Positions 25,495-37,685 of a DNA stretch of 64,000 bases are shown here, piece after piece. Numbering within the stretch: position 1 is the stretch's first letter; each line of letters opens with the position of its first letter. Origin of the DNA: Argentina anserina (lineage: Eukaryota; Streptophyta; Magnoliopsida; Rosales; Rosaceae); assembly GCF_933775445.1 (NCBI RefSeq), contig NC_065875.1, positions 4,601,001 to 4,665,000 of the forward strand, written 5' to 3'. The notes under the pieces were generated by a model. The model was not told where the DNA came from and did no database searches. It was given only the letters and a program-made list of their open reading frames with translations. The translations under genes were made by a program, and so were the position numbers.

Positions 25495-25620
25495 TTTCTA
25501 AAATCCTACACCCTACACCCTAAACTATAAAACTCTATACCCTAAATCTTAAATCCTAAACCCTATACTCTAAAACCCTATACCCTAAATCATAAACTTT
25601 AAACTCTAAACCCGAAATTC
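25495..25620. repeat. Degenerate interstitial telomere-like repeats (CCCTAAA)
   Basis: A block of about 125 bp built from variants of the plant telomere unit on the C-rich strand: CCCTACA, CCCTAAA, CCTAAAT, CTCTAAA, ACCCTATA. At least ten units are recognisable but few are perfect, which indicates an old insertion or a decayed array. Confidence 0.75.
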
Positions 25621-25854
25621 TAGTTCAAAATCATCAATATCCATAAAAGTCATTTCACAAATAATAAAAATATGTAAAATTATAATTTAATCAAATGACC
25701 CACCGCCAGATTGAAATTTTCTCTAAATTTAGGCCTTTTGAAGGGCAGCTATGGGAAACAAAAGACATTTACACGTGGTATAAAACTAGGGAACTTCAAA
25801 ACTTTGTCAGCAGAAAAAGGTCGATTAGTGTTTTTTTTTTTTGGAGACGCAAAA

Positions 25855-26859
25855 ATGATGAGAGCGCGTTTGGTGTGGTTCGGTATGGGCTTCTCCTCGA
25901 CCGGAGCTGCAATTTCTCACCTGATTTGGAAAGATCTCATCGTCGATCGCTCCGCTCTTTCCTCCGATGTAATAACCCAACCTTGTTTCTTTCCTCTCTT
26001 TTTATTTTATTTTTCCTAATCTTTTGTTTTGTGGGGGGTTTTGTTGTTGTAGGTGATGAATACGTTTGCAGCTCTTGAAAGCAGAATCGTGGGCCTGGAG
26101 CATTCTTATCAGAACCCGAATCCGGCTGCTCAGGTATTTATTTACTTTGGTTTTTCTCTTGTTTATTTAATGCTGTAAGCAATATTTTTCAATTCAACAG
26201 TTGAATTATTGAAATGCACATTGGGTGTGTTTCGATTAATTTAATGATTAGGAATGTGGTGAACATTTTTCGCAATGTTACGATAGCAGCTCTCATGATA
26301 AACCCAGTTTTATGTATTCCAGTATGCAATGAACACATGAATTAAGTAATTTTTGAGTTGGGGGGGGAGACAGTTTTGGCATGTTAGGGTTTGTTTTATT
26401 TACGTGTGAGAAAGCATTTTTGCCAAGCGGAAGATGTTGTTTCAGTTTTGTTCTGGGCCTCCAGAGGTAGACATGATCGCGATAGATTTTGATGTTTATT
26501 AACAAAAGACCGAATGCATGTCATCCGTCGGTGTGTTGGCGCCAGTGGAGGTATAAGTTTGATGGCCTGAGTGAGGTTTTTGTGGGAAGTTGAGCGATGA
26601 AAGAAGTTAGCTGCTATGTGAGTCGTTAGTGTTGAGGCTGTTCATTGTCTAAGTGGCTCTTTATATTCATCATTACTCGAATCTTTCCTACTGCATGGAA
26701 TGTTTTAATTCAACCAAGAAAGTAGCGTTGTGCTGAGAATGCTAGTGGACATTTAGAGTTGCACATATGTAGACGTTTTCCATTTTTATCTTGGTGCGAG
26801 TTAAATTGACTAACATGCAGATGCTTCAAGCAGAAATTAGGGCACAGGCTCAGTCATGA
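25855..26859 (+). CDS. Small N-terminally membrane-anchored protein, unknown function
   Basis: Three exons, 25855-25968, 26053-26133 and 26821-26859, join in frame to 77 aa. The N-terminus (MMRARLVWFGMGF, then STGAAISH) is basic then hydrophobic, like an uncleaved signal anchor or mitochondrial-type anchor. A charged segment follows (IWKDLIVDR), then a short helix likely to form a coiled coil (FAALESRIVGLE). I believe similar short plant proteins exist but cannot name a function. An alternative last exon at 27349-27360 (AG acceptor, then GCTGAAGAATAG) would end the protein AEE after residue 65. Support comes from clean GT-AG sites and the coding-like first exon; there is no catalytic motif. 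Confidence 0.6.
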
Positions 26860-28180
26860 TGACATAACTAGTTGAGATTTCGGAATGGTAGATTTATCTG
26901 GCTTGTCATTTTGTCACGAGTGGTGTAGTTGTTTCCTATCGGCTCCTCTTTATGGAGGTTCTGGTGTCCTCGTGTGTGCCTCTTCCTGCGAACAACTTAG
27001 CGAATATGGAAATGTCAACCACTGAGCTTCTTTTTGTTACCCCTTTTTTTTCTGGATACTGGGGTTTATTCAAATTTCCCATTTATTGCCAACTGCTGCC
27101 AGTTCCACAGTGAGAATCTCATAGAATCCTCTGAATTTGAAAGCACGGTCACCAGTTGGCCCTATAAACTTAAATTTACTTTTCCAGCATCTTATAGTAG
27201 TAACAAAATCACATTGTCGGCATTGCAGATCTCTTCTTTTTGTGTGAGAGAGCTTTTGCATATGAAATTGTGGTTCAGCTCTGTTTCGTATACATTGTTT
27301 TCAACTTCAGGAAAGAGCTAACTACTGATGAATACTTCTATTCTGCAGGCTGAAGAATAGATAACTGTTGGAGCGCAATGAAGTTTAGGCTGGCCTCTCA
27401 GAATTGAGTTTATTTGGCATTTCATGCCAGGCTGAACGCTATTGTTTGTTGACCAATGTGCTGACACTATACAGTAATGTCAAGTCATGTGGCTATTTTA
27501 TTGAATTCACCTGATGCTCATAGCTTCATACAACTATAATGTACATCACTGGCAGATTCTGCAGTACTTTTGATGCATTTTGCGGCGCCGGACGAGGTCA
27601 CATTGTTTAGAAATATTGTTGAATATTGACTCGGTTGTTATTTCCACTACAAATTGGTTAAACTGTTACCGGACCAAACTTCTATAATTAGCGAAGATGC
27701 AACGAGAGAGCAAGAACAATAGGTTTCTGAGGCCAACTGTTCTGATCGTGGGTGGGAAACATAATAGTCTCAAGTGTTATATTTACAGTATAATGAAAAA
27801 AGAGTTGCATTGTAAATTAATAATACGACAAATGAATCTCATTAAAACTCGAGGAAACAATAAGACCCCATGTTAAAATTGAAAAACAAAGAGCATTACG
27901 TAATAAGTATACAACAGCAACAGGTTCGAGTGACATTTTATGGCTTTCATTAAAATGCAAAACCTATATCACGTCACTCTTTGAGCTGATACTCTTTCAA
28001 CTTCTCAACAAAGTTTTCCTCATTCAATTGAAATATTTCTTGCAAATCTAGAAGATGTGCGGAGTAGGAATTGGTTCAAGCAGGTCTCTCAAAAATTATC
28101 TACTCTTTCTTATGCCAGTTATACCATTTTATTTGGATAAACCGTTCCCATCTTTCTGTATTATTTACTTATAAAAATGT
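26860..28180. other. Spacer between the small-protein gene and the FLZ gene
   Basis: Contains the probable 3' UTR of the upstream gene (to about 27500) with an alternative terminal exon near 27349. The rest is AT-rich DNA with no recognised element. The two genes converge. Confidence 0.45.
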
Positions 28181-30640
28181 TCATGCCACAACAACCCCAG
28201 CCGAGAAGACCAGAGGACTGGAGCATGGTGATGATACAGCGTAATCAAGTGATTTTATGGCTTCAGTTCTGCACTTCTCTTTGTGATTGTCGCTTCGAAT
28301 GTGCTTGTCCCGGCACTCAGTGCTGCAAAATGCTTTTTCACCTCTGCAAATAAGGGCCATTCAATCTTTTGTTAGTGAATCTGACTGGCATTAGATTAGA
28401 AGATGCCAAGTATATAGCAGAGTATCCCTATTTTCAAAGTCATTGGTACCATTCCAAGCAATTCAACACCACACATTTGAAGCAACCAAGAACCACAATT
28501 GCAAAAGATAATTCTATCACTGTCACAAAATATCTCTACTAATAGACCTGAAAATCAGAAATCTGAACAAACAAAAGCAAGTGGAATCTTCTCAATTAAG
28601 TATTGCATCCAAATATCCCACTGCAATGGTGTATAAAAGCTGGCCAACTTAAAACGTTTATGTAACAATGATATCACTCTCTTACAAAATAGAAAAATGT
28701 CTAAGCAGTAGAATTCTGAATGAACGTCTTGTACTCCAAAAGAGACAGATGTAGAGGTTTAATTTCGGACATAACTTAAAAGCATAGTTTCTAAGATGGA
28801 AAATGGCGATTTTAAACAACTCACAGGAATTTCAGTACATAATTAATCATAAGTCTATCACTAAATTCCAACAAAGAAAATAACCTATCATTCATTCAGT
28901 GGGATATTAGCAGGAAAAAGAAATTGACAAGTGAAGAGTTCCAGAATACCAATCCTTCATTTTGTAGATGGAAAGACAAATTCCTTGCCGTTGCCAATCA
29001 AACAAGAATAATGACCCTTTTATTTTAGAATTACTAGTAATAATTCATCTGCATGATTGGCATCTCTCATATTAAACAAGTGACTGCAATCTAATATGTA
29101 ACTTCTAAGTCTTAAATAAGGAAAAAGTTTGCAATGAATTATAAGCTAAAACTAGGCATTGCTTCTTAAACATGCAACAATTAAATGAGAAAGCATAGCC
29201 AAACTAATGATTGGTTTACAGGGTGGCACAATATGTATACAGTTAAGATAAACAAAAAAAACAAAAATCGAGTACAAATGCAATACCAATAATGGAAGAG
29301 GTGCTACAGTCCAACAAAGATTGACCGACTCATTATTTTGCCTGCAAATTATGATTTGGTTTGAAAAACCTACTTTCCTGCCCTACTTCTGTTTTTACTC
29401 TTCAATAGTTGCTGGAAGAATTAATGGCAGAATGGCAGTTTTGCACAATAATAACCCAAAAAAAGACATCAGCCAAATTAAGCTATACAAACTCCTTGCA
29501 GATAATCGAGTAACAATCATGTAAGACTTTACAATAGCTTGTTCTAATATGCTCAAAGAAAGCAAGAAGCCTTCTCTAAGATCTTATCATTCAGATAGCT
29601 TCCGCATAAATTACCCCGGGGAATGTACATGATGAAATGACTTCATGCAAAACTTTTTAGAAAAACATGTAAATAAAAATGAAAAATCATCAAGCTGCTG
29701 ATACAGATCCATCAGCAACATCCTCCAATCTAATTCAAAAACCGACCGTAGATTAAATTTATGAAAATGAACTGACCAAACATATCAGAATTTATCAATA
29801 AGACTAAACAAAAGATTAAGACCACACCAAGACATGTTTAATGAAAAGATTGATTAACATTCATCCATGCCTCTAAATCATTCATCGCTTCAATTCCATT
29901 TTTAAAGCACAATCTCACAGCATAAACCAACATAAATATTAAGTAAAACCAATCCCAGATGAAAAAACATCAACATGGTTCACAATCCACATAACTTTCT
30001 AAACCAAACACTAATCATATGCATATCAAATTCCTAATAATTTGCATCAAAACAATATTAAAAAATTGAATATGATTTTGATATATTCTTTATACCTGTA
30101 CATGAATATATCCAGTCCATGAAGCTGCTTCTTGCAAAGATAACAAGAACTGAGAAAATCCGAAGCCCAAAAATCTGCCCCCACCTCACCAACACTCATT
30201 GGTGAAGCAGAGAACACCCCTCTTCTCACCTCACAAACGCTTGCATCATTAACAACTCCACTCAGCTTATCATCAAAATAAACACGCTTTGTTGTCAAAT
30301 TGTTCCCAAAATGGGAAATTACACAAGTATAGCTCTCAGACAACTCATCCACCTCAACTCCCTGAAGCTGTTTCTCCACAGCAAGCCCACCTCTGAAATT
30401 AGCAGCAGGCTTAGCTGCAGAGACTATGGGAATTGGGCTCGATTTCGGAGACTTTGAAGCCTCAATGTTTCTGCTCAAATCAGTCATGGCAGCTACTATG
30501 CCAAGCCCAACAACACCCTCCTGGAAATTCCTGGGGGATTTGATCGAATTCAAGGACTTGTCACTCGAAATTGAATCCGAGAAAGAAGTGAAAAGAGAAA
30601 GACTGATTGTGGGTCTCTTTCTGCCGGAAAAAGTTTCCAT
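28181..30640 (-). CDS. FCS-like zinc finger (FLZ, DUF581) protein
   Basis: FLZ proteins are plant adaptors that bind SnRK1 kinase subunits and tune energy, sugar and ABA signalling. Two exons, 30640-30096 and 28343-28181, separated by an intron of about 1.75 kb, give 235 aa. The FLZ finger spans the junction near residues 162-200: FLSSCYLCKKQLHGLDIFMY, then GEKAFCSTECRDKHI. Zinc ligands are Cys166, Cys169, Cys188 and Cys192, and the FCS motif is at 187-189. The N-terminal part is Ser-rich, with a conserved-looking VGLGIVAAM segment; the C-terminus has SPCSSPLVFSAG. The exon 2 acceptor uses AG at 28345-28344 and completes an AG|A arginine codon. The leader upstream carries GA runs. Confidence 0.93.
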
Positions 30641-30799
30641 CTTGCCTGAAAATTTCCAACTGGGTCTCCCTCTGACGGATCAGATTGTCCAAATTTGATT
30701 CAAATTGAGAGATGAAGATGTAAAGAAATGAAATTGACCAAACAGAGTGAGGGTAGATAAAAACAGAGAGGTCTTGACTCTTTTTCGGGTAAAGATGTA

Positions 30800-31025
30800 A
30801 GCTTTGGAGAGAGAGAGAGTTGTGAGCAATATTTAGAGTGCAAATCTATAAAACTCTGAAGAGTGAAGTAGAAGCAAGAAGAGGAGTTCTGTTTTTGAGA
30901 AACTCAGTGTTAGAAGTAGAAGAAGTACTTCTCTCTCTAATCAATGAGACTCTTTGAGATTTTCTAGAGAGAGAGAGAGAGAGAGATGCAGAGGAAGACC
31001 ACCTTTGAGGTCTATCTCTCTCTGG
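30800..31025. repeat. GA/TC-rich leader of the FLZ gene
   Basis: Short runs of GA (30812-30821; 30965-30986) and CT (31013-31022) lie 170-380 bp upstream of the FLZ start codon. A TATA-like stretch (ATATATAA) near 31068 suggests the transcription start is close to 31040. The promoter role is inferred. Confidence 0.4.
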
Positions 31026-33929
31026 TCCTCTCTAACACCTCTGGTTTCAGGGGAAAGGCGTGTGCAGCATATATAAGAACAACTACTGTTCCCATTAAGA
31101 AATAATTTACAATTATTTTTTATTTCTTTAATTAATTTTGGTTTGGAGATTGAATAGAAATAGAAATAGAAATAGAGGTTTGTGGCTTTGTGCTGGTACT
31201 TACGCACTTTGTAATAATTATTGGCTGTCGTTTTCATTGCTTTTCGTGGTAGCTTTTCTCATATTAGTCCTCAATCATTTGGCTAATTAGGTTTTGGACT
31301 TTTTTTTCTTTCGTTTTTTCAATGCACCACGCAATGTTCCAATTTCAACTCATTCTAAAAAAAAAAAAAAATCCAATTCTACGCAACTTAACACAAGGAG
31401 GCTAGTTTGTTATTACTATGATTATTTTTCAAACAGCTCGGGTGATTATTGTAATTTAATAAGTCAATTGTGGGAATATAACATAGTTATATTACGAGTT
31501 AACCGATTGTAGAAATTCAACATAGATCTTGTAATGATTTAGTTGTAATTATAATTTCTTTAGAGTTTGTCTAGATTTTAGTATTTGTACATTTTCAATT
31601 ATCATTGCTTATAAAATTGGAATGTGTTCATATTATTTCATATTTTTCTCTATTATTATAAGACTTCACGTCGCGGTTTCATAAAAATGAAACTGTTTTT
31701 TTTTTCAAATAAATTAGGTTTTATTTAAGACTGGCCGGAGTTGTCTAAATTTAGGAAAGCGAGGATGGATTTTCAAATACTATAAAATGCAGAGAAGCCC
31801 CCAGGCCACCATGCAATTGATGCAAAAAGCCAACAAAGAGAAAGGTGACAGATGTGAGTTTGAGGTCAATGATTCACTTTTCTTTGTCACATATGTATCA
31901 AAATTATTATAAGGGGACATAGCTCTGGGTGATAATTAACTTTTGCGAACCTGGTTCTCTTATAATTATTGCAACCATTTTCCCAAGACAAAATCTGATT
32001 CACCACTCTGAGAAGATCTACCGTAAGTCCATAACCATGTCCCATGAGAGTCTTCCAAAACCATGCATGGATGCATATGCCAATATCAAAAACACGAAAT
32101 TGAATTTTCATTTTAACCGGTGAATCGAGAATTACTTAAGATATTCGCGTTCAATTACTAAAATAATGATAGTGTATGTGTGTAATTTACTCTATTATAA
32201 AGTATTATTGAGGTAATCTTAGCTCAACTTATCATCTTTTCAAATCCGATTAATCACAACTAACTTTAGTGCCTAGCCGGCTAGTTGTGTTAGTCGCCAT
32301 GTGCTCTTCTTCGTAAGGGCATAATTCTATGATGTGCTCTTAAAAATTTTGCGTCTTGCAGTTTTTGAGCTTAAGAATTCTCTTTTTTTAATTAAGTTCA
32401 TGTTAAGCCCTAAAATTCACTTTAGGAAGCTATTCTCATAATACTGTACAGAATATGTAAAAATAAACTTAGGGTAAATTCATAATATACTGTAATTCAC
32501 TTTAATTTAAAGTATTGTTAAAGTATTTTTAGCTGAAAACTAAATTGTCCTCTCTATGAACATATATTCTCCTCGCTAATCATTTCCCTATTTTCAAAGG
32601 TAGATATGGTGAATCTATAGTCTCTATACATAATAAATCATGATTAGCTTTAACAAATTGGCATGTTAGTACTTATCACATAGTTTTATAATGCAAACTC
32701 AGCTACAAAGCACCTACCTTTAAAAGCATTCTGTGTGGCTTTTGAAGACATATACCCAAAAGCATAAATCTTATTCATCATGCTTTTCATCAACCAATGG
32801 TTATATGTATATTCAATATTTCATTGGCTTTACCATTGTTTAAATGCTAAATATATAGAGCACTTGATCTCCATGATTCCAATTTTAACCACTAACCCAG
32901 TTCTTGGAGACAAGCTACCTTGAATTAAAAATTCCACGATGGTCATCCTCCAACTATTCTAGAATTTAATTAATCTTGTTAACCACAACAGATATTCTAA
33001 GAATTTGGTACTCATCCAAGGAGATTTAAAAACATCATACAACAGCTTGCTTTCCCTTCAGATATGCTGAGTCTAAATTCTTAGGCTAGTAGCCAAGTAG
33101 CTTCTAATCCATGCAATGCCAAATTGATCAAGATTCGTCTAATGGTGTAATTGGTGTAAAACGTACTTAATCAATAACCAACTACTTGATTGTCATTTTC
33201 AAAGTTGATTATATATTTTCGAGCATCTTTGTGCGTCACTGAAACTGATGTGAAAGCCAACCCCGAGTGTACTTGAACTTTGTATCCTCTTCGATCGATA
33301 TCCAGTGTAGAACTGCAGACTACACAACAATTTAAATGAAATTAAAATGGGAAAAATGGCCAAATCGTGAAACTAAAGTGCTGACTAAACATGCTGATCA
33401 TAGCGTTTAGAGAAAGAGGGAAAGTGATGAGACACATGAGAGTCGATTGTTTGGTATGATTTAGGGTTCAGGTTCTGGGTGGAGCTACTACTATTGCCTT
33501 AAATACTGGCAATCCATGGATGCATCATATGACTTGAGTGTTTACTGAAATTCATTGTGATTGACATAATATTTTACCTTTAAAAGAAACATAATATTGT
33601 TGTCGATGAGCTGGGATTATGAGCTCAATTACACTGGCATGTATGCACGAGTGAGGTGAGTTAATTTTTTTTTTTGTAAAAATAAATATATATAGAACTT
33701 TTGAAAAATACATAAACATTTGAAGTACATGATGTGACAATTATATTAGTCATCATACATGCAATACTAACAAAGTAACAAGTATATAAACGTTAGAAAA
33801 TGAGATATAAATTCATTGAATAAATAAAAGTCCTAAAGCCTAAATATTTCACCAACAAATTGTAACTTGCATGAAATGAGGATGAGGGAAGCACAACAAA
33901 TTTTTTCTAATGGCCTCCACCTGAAGTTC
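31026..33929. other. Long AT-rich intergenic region
   Basis: About 2.9 kb without a supported gene. Open frames at 31294-31512, 31887-32123 and 33552-33740 are short, AT-driven and without motifs. No terminal repeats or tandem arrays stand out. Confidence 0.5.
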
Positions 33930-34335
33930 CTCTGGCTTCGCCCCACTTAGTGCTAGTTCACCATATGTTGTGTACCGATAGGCATACTCACAGGTTTAAT
34001 CACCCATTGACTCGCACACATGTCCGACTCCTTAGTATATGTTTCAAGACGGGCCGAATGGGAAGCTCATAGATGTCAAAACACGTCGTAATGACACGTG
34101 ATGCCTACCATAATTGCGTTGACGACGCCTTCACGAGCATATCAACAGCCCTCAACAGCCCAGGCTTCGGCTACCGCTGCAATTTACAACATTTTACGCC
34201 CCGAGTCGAGTGACTAACCAGTTTGTGACTATTTCACATCCGACCAGGGCATCGCCGGCTCCCATTCGCTTTTTGCTCAACAATTTCGAGCACAATTTGA
34301 CTTTCTTTATAAAGTCGTTTTCATCTTTCTACCTA
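33930..34335 (-). pseudogene. Decayed nuclear 25S rDNA fragment
   Basis: On the plus strand the text follows the antisense of the 5' part of plant 25S rRNA: TCTGGCTTCGCCCC, GGCATACTCAC, CCATTGACTCGCACACATGT, GTTTCAAGACGGG, GCATCGCCGGCTCCCAT, then GACTTTCTTTATAAAGTCGT and TTTTCATCTTTC. Order is conserved, but internal blocks are missing and many C/G positions have become T/A, as expected after long CpG/CHG methylation decay. It is therefore a relic, not a working rRNA gene. Confidence 0.85.
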
Positions 34336-34736
34336 GCAAAGGGTATGCAATTTTTAATTGAATGAACCGTAAAAATATTATCAGTGTGGTGCTCGTTGAT
34401 CATCTTATGAAATCAAGAGTGATAACGTTATTTTGTCAGTAGGCGTTTGGTTTCATTCCGTACATTAATGAGGGATTCTTAATTATCACTTGAAAATTGA
34501 AATACACACATCATCTGAACTAGAAGTCGAAGAAGATAGAAAAGCCCCAGAACTGACTCCCCTGCACCCAAACTCCTCCGCCAAATTCAGTCCCCTCCGA
34601 AACCACCGAAGCTTCAGCAATCACCGGAGCATTACAAGGTAGTATGTTTTCAACTCCTAGAAACCCAGCAGAGACTAATGTAACCCACAACAGATTGAAG
34701 TTGAAGTGAAGTCAAACTGCTTTGCTGTGTTTGAAA
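34336..34736. other. Upstream region of the PPR gene
   Basis: AT-rich, then a pyrimidine/CA-rich stretch (about 34540-34640) that looks like a 5' UTR. No other feature seen. Confidence 0.4.
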
Positions 34737-36389
34737 ATGGAGGCCATTCTTGTTCTGAGCACTGCATCTGTTTCTGGGTCTCTCAATTCCAACCGTCTTT
34801 CTATTCTTTCGCATCAATCACAACCTTCTCAAACTCGAGCTCTGGCACGCAAGGTCGGTCTTTTAGTGAGCATTCTCATTATTGGGTTACTTCCAGTTTT
34901 ATTAAATTTGATCAAAACTAGTTGTAGTTAACTTTAAGAAATAAGAAGCAATAAGGGTACTATCTTTGTGAAAATTGGGTCTTTTTTACTTGAACCAATT
35001 GAATGTTGTGATATCTGTGATGTAGATTAACTTGTGTGATTGAGCATAGAGATTATTGTTTCTGTGTATAAGGTTAGAAAAGACTATCATGGTTGTCTTA
35101 AAAAGGCTTGCTTTTAGTTTACTGAATCCTTATAATTCTAGTGTCTGATAATGTGACTGTAGTTGGGTTGATTGTCTTGATTCATATTATCTGTGTTTGA
35201 GTTCTTTTTTATGGGTTTGCGTTTAGAACAGATAATCCGGACATGGAAGCTGGAAGAGTGTTCCAATGCAAAAGACTATTATGTAGATTGTGTACCACTA
35301 ATACAGAGTTTAAGTAGACGAAAGATGCCTCATTTAGCTCATGAAGTTTTACTTGAGATGAAATCAGAGGGTCTTGTGCCGAGCAACTCCACTCTATCGG
35401 CTGTAATGCTATGTCATGCGAATAATGGCCTTTTCCCTCAAGCTGAGGCAATTTGGGATGAAATGTTAAACAGTTCTTTTGTGCCCAGTATTCAGATTGT
35501 GTCGGAGCTATTTAATGTGTATGGCAGTGTAGGATGTTTTGGAAAAGTGAATGAAATTGTGGGTCAGATAAGATCGAGGAATTTAAGTTTGTTACCGGAG
35601 GTTTACTCACTAGCTATATCTTGCTTTGGGAAGGGAGGGCAGCTTAGATTGATGGAAGATACATTGAAAGAAATGGTTTCAAGGGGCTTCCGGGTAGACT
35701 CGGCCACTGGTAATGGCTTTATCAGGTACTACAGCATATTTGGTTCTCTGACTGAGATGGAGACCGCTTATGACCGCCTTAAGAGGTCCAGGTTTTTGAT
35801 AGAGGAAGAGGGAATCCGGGCAATGTCTTTGGCGTATCTAAAGAAAAGGAGGTTCTATAGTTTAGCTGAGTTCCTTAAGAGTGTTGGTCTAGGTAGAAGA
35901 AACTTGGGAAATCTATTATGGAACCTATTGTTGCTATCCTATGCTGCCAATTTTAAGATGAAAAGCTTACAAAGAGAATTTCTGAGAATGGCGGAAGCTG
36001 GATTCCACCCTGATCTCACTACATTTAATATTCGTGCCCTGGCTTTTTCAAGAATGTCTCTACTCTGGGATCTCCATCTTACTCTTGAACACATGAAACA
36101 TGAGGAAGTTGTTCCGGATCTGGTGACTTGTGGTTGTATTGTTGACGCATATTTGGACAGAAGACTGGGAAGAAACTTGTATTTTGCTTTAAACAAAATG
36201 AACTTGGATGATTCTCCGGTAGTCTTAACAGATCCATTTGTATTTGAAGTTCTGGGGAAAGGCGACTTCCATGCAAGCTCAGAGGCATTTTTGGAGTTTC
36301 GGAAGCAGAAGGGATGGACTTATAGGAAGCTAATTTCAGTATATTTGAAAAAGCAATACCGGAGGGACCAGATATTCTGGAATTACTGA
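34737..36389 (+). CDS. P-type pentatricopeptide repeat protein, probably plastid-targeted
   Basis: PPR proteins bind organellar RNA and guide its splicing, stability or translation. Two exons, 34737-34853 and 35232-36389, give 424 aa. Exon 1 (39 codons) is Ser-rich and lacks acidic residues apart from Glu2, like a plastid transit peptide. Exon 2 holds a series of about 35-residue helical repeats, for example [20 protein letters not shown] and [19 protein letters not shown], with no DYW or E extension, so P class. The exon 2 acceptor is AG at 35230-35231, the one that keeps frame; a nearby AG at 35225-35226 would hit a stop codon. An open frame also runs upstream from 35193 without splicing, so an alternative start in exon 2 is possible. 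I cannot assign a target RNA. Confidence 0.88.
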
Positions 36390-37548
36390 ATAGTGACCTC
36401 CACCATGTGTAAAGACATGTCTGTAAAAATTATTGTCTTGGACTGGAGTGACACTTTCTGAATATTGGATTAACGAATAGATGATGAATTGATGATTGTC
36501 TAATTTTTATGACTCTCATGACTCTGGTAGAATTCTCATTTGATTGGATCATGCATGATATTATATGAGCTATCTGCTCCGATAATTCATCTTCCATTGT
36601 GCATGGACATGGTTCATGGTTGTGCTAGTATACTGTTGTTATACTCATTTGAGATAATGATAAATGTTTTCCTGATCTTATAGATCTTTGTAGGCTCTCC
36701 TTGTTCAGGGTGTGTGGTACTGTTGAGATAGATGACGTATCAATCTCATACTGTATATATGCCATCCTAAACTGATCTCTTTTTGGAAGGAGATTTCTCA
36801 GACTCGAAGTAAACTGACAGAAGGAAGAAATAAAGGTAAGACTAATCCTACTATTCTATAATTCACACCGCTAATCTGTCATAAGAAATTAAGTCGGTAG
36901 TTTCTGTTACTGTTGCTATAACTGTAGTTTGTTTTTGAACAATAGATTTTGGATATGTTTTTCTATGCTTTATATAAACTTCTGTGAGACCTTGAGTGAT
37001 TCAATTGCTATTCATAGATGAAATATTTCAGAAACATTTGTTTGTAACTCTTTCTTGGTAATGCTTGAGAAAGCTCCTAGTCCTAGTTTGGAAAATATAG
37101 TGTAGGAAAAAATTATGATCGATATCGTAGTATTTTTAAGCTATTCACAGTAGTGGTTACCTAAAACTTCATCATGTTAGATGTCAGATATTTAAGCTAT
37201 TCACAGTAGTGATAGTTACTTTACCACAAGGATAAGTAATTATATCAGAGGGAACAAAGTTAATAATACTTAAAGAACCATGACTCACAGCTTTTTTCAA
37301 AACAAGCGAAATGGAAGAAACAACTTGCTCCTTTTAGCATCAAATTGGCTTTTCTCCACTATCTTTAGCTCCTCTTCCTCCTCTCCGGAAGTGGGAATGC
37401 CCCTGGCTGCACCATGAGATTACAAAACAGAGAAATCAGAAAAAGAGAAACAGAAGCAAATGTGTCATACTTTTAACAGAAGCACACACAATTAGTGAAA
37501 GAGATTGATTTACTTTATCTGAAATTTGCAGATGTTCTTTGTTTAACA
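36390..37548. other. Spacer downstream of the PPR gene
   Basis: Holds the PPR 3' UTR and AT-rich DNA. One phrase (TAAGCTATTCACAGTAGTG) occurs twice, near 37137 and 37193, a small direct duplication. No coding exon recognised. Confidence 0.45.
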
Positions 37549-37685
37549 TTAACCTGTGTAAGAGATTGGCCTCTCGTGGGGAGATCTTGAACTGTCCATT
37601 TGAAAGCATGGTGAGTTTCTCAGTCCTTGTCAATTGCGACTGCCACCACCTCTATGGTACTGTTTTCTGCTTGATCTCTTCCCAT
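37549..37685 (-). pseudogene. Broken first exon of a USP-domain receptor-like kinase
   Basis: On the minus strand, from an ATG at 37685, the frame reads MGRDQAENSTIEVVAVAIDK, then D, then a TGA stop. It continues in the same frame as ETHHAFKWTVQDLPTRGQ and SLTQVNV. This is the start of the nucleotide-binding USP fold (VAVAIDKD, then HAFKW, then TRGQSL) seen in plant USP/U-box or USP-kinase proteins. The in-frame stop and the absence of later exons mark it as a pseudogene fragment. It lies 2.1 kb past the 3' end of a related gene (39812-42021) on the same strand, which suggests an old tandem duplication. Confidence 0.75.

Noticed and set aside
33552..33740. Minus-strand frame in the long intergenic region
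   Set aside because: AT-rich frame with Lys/Ile/Phe runs; no domain.
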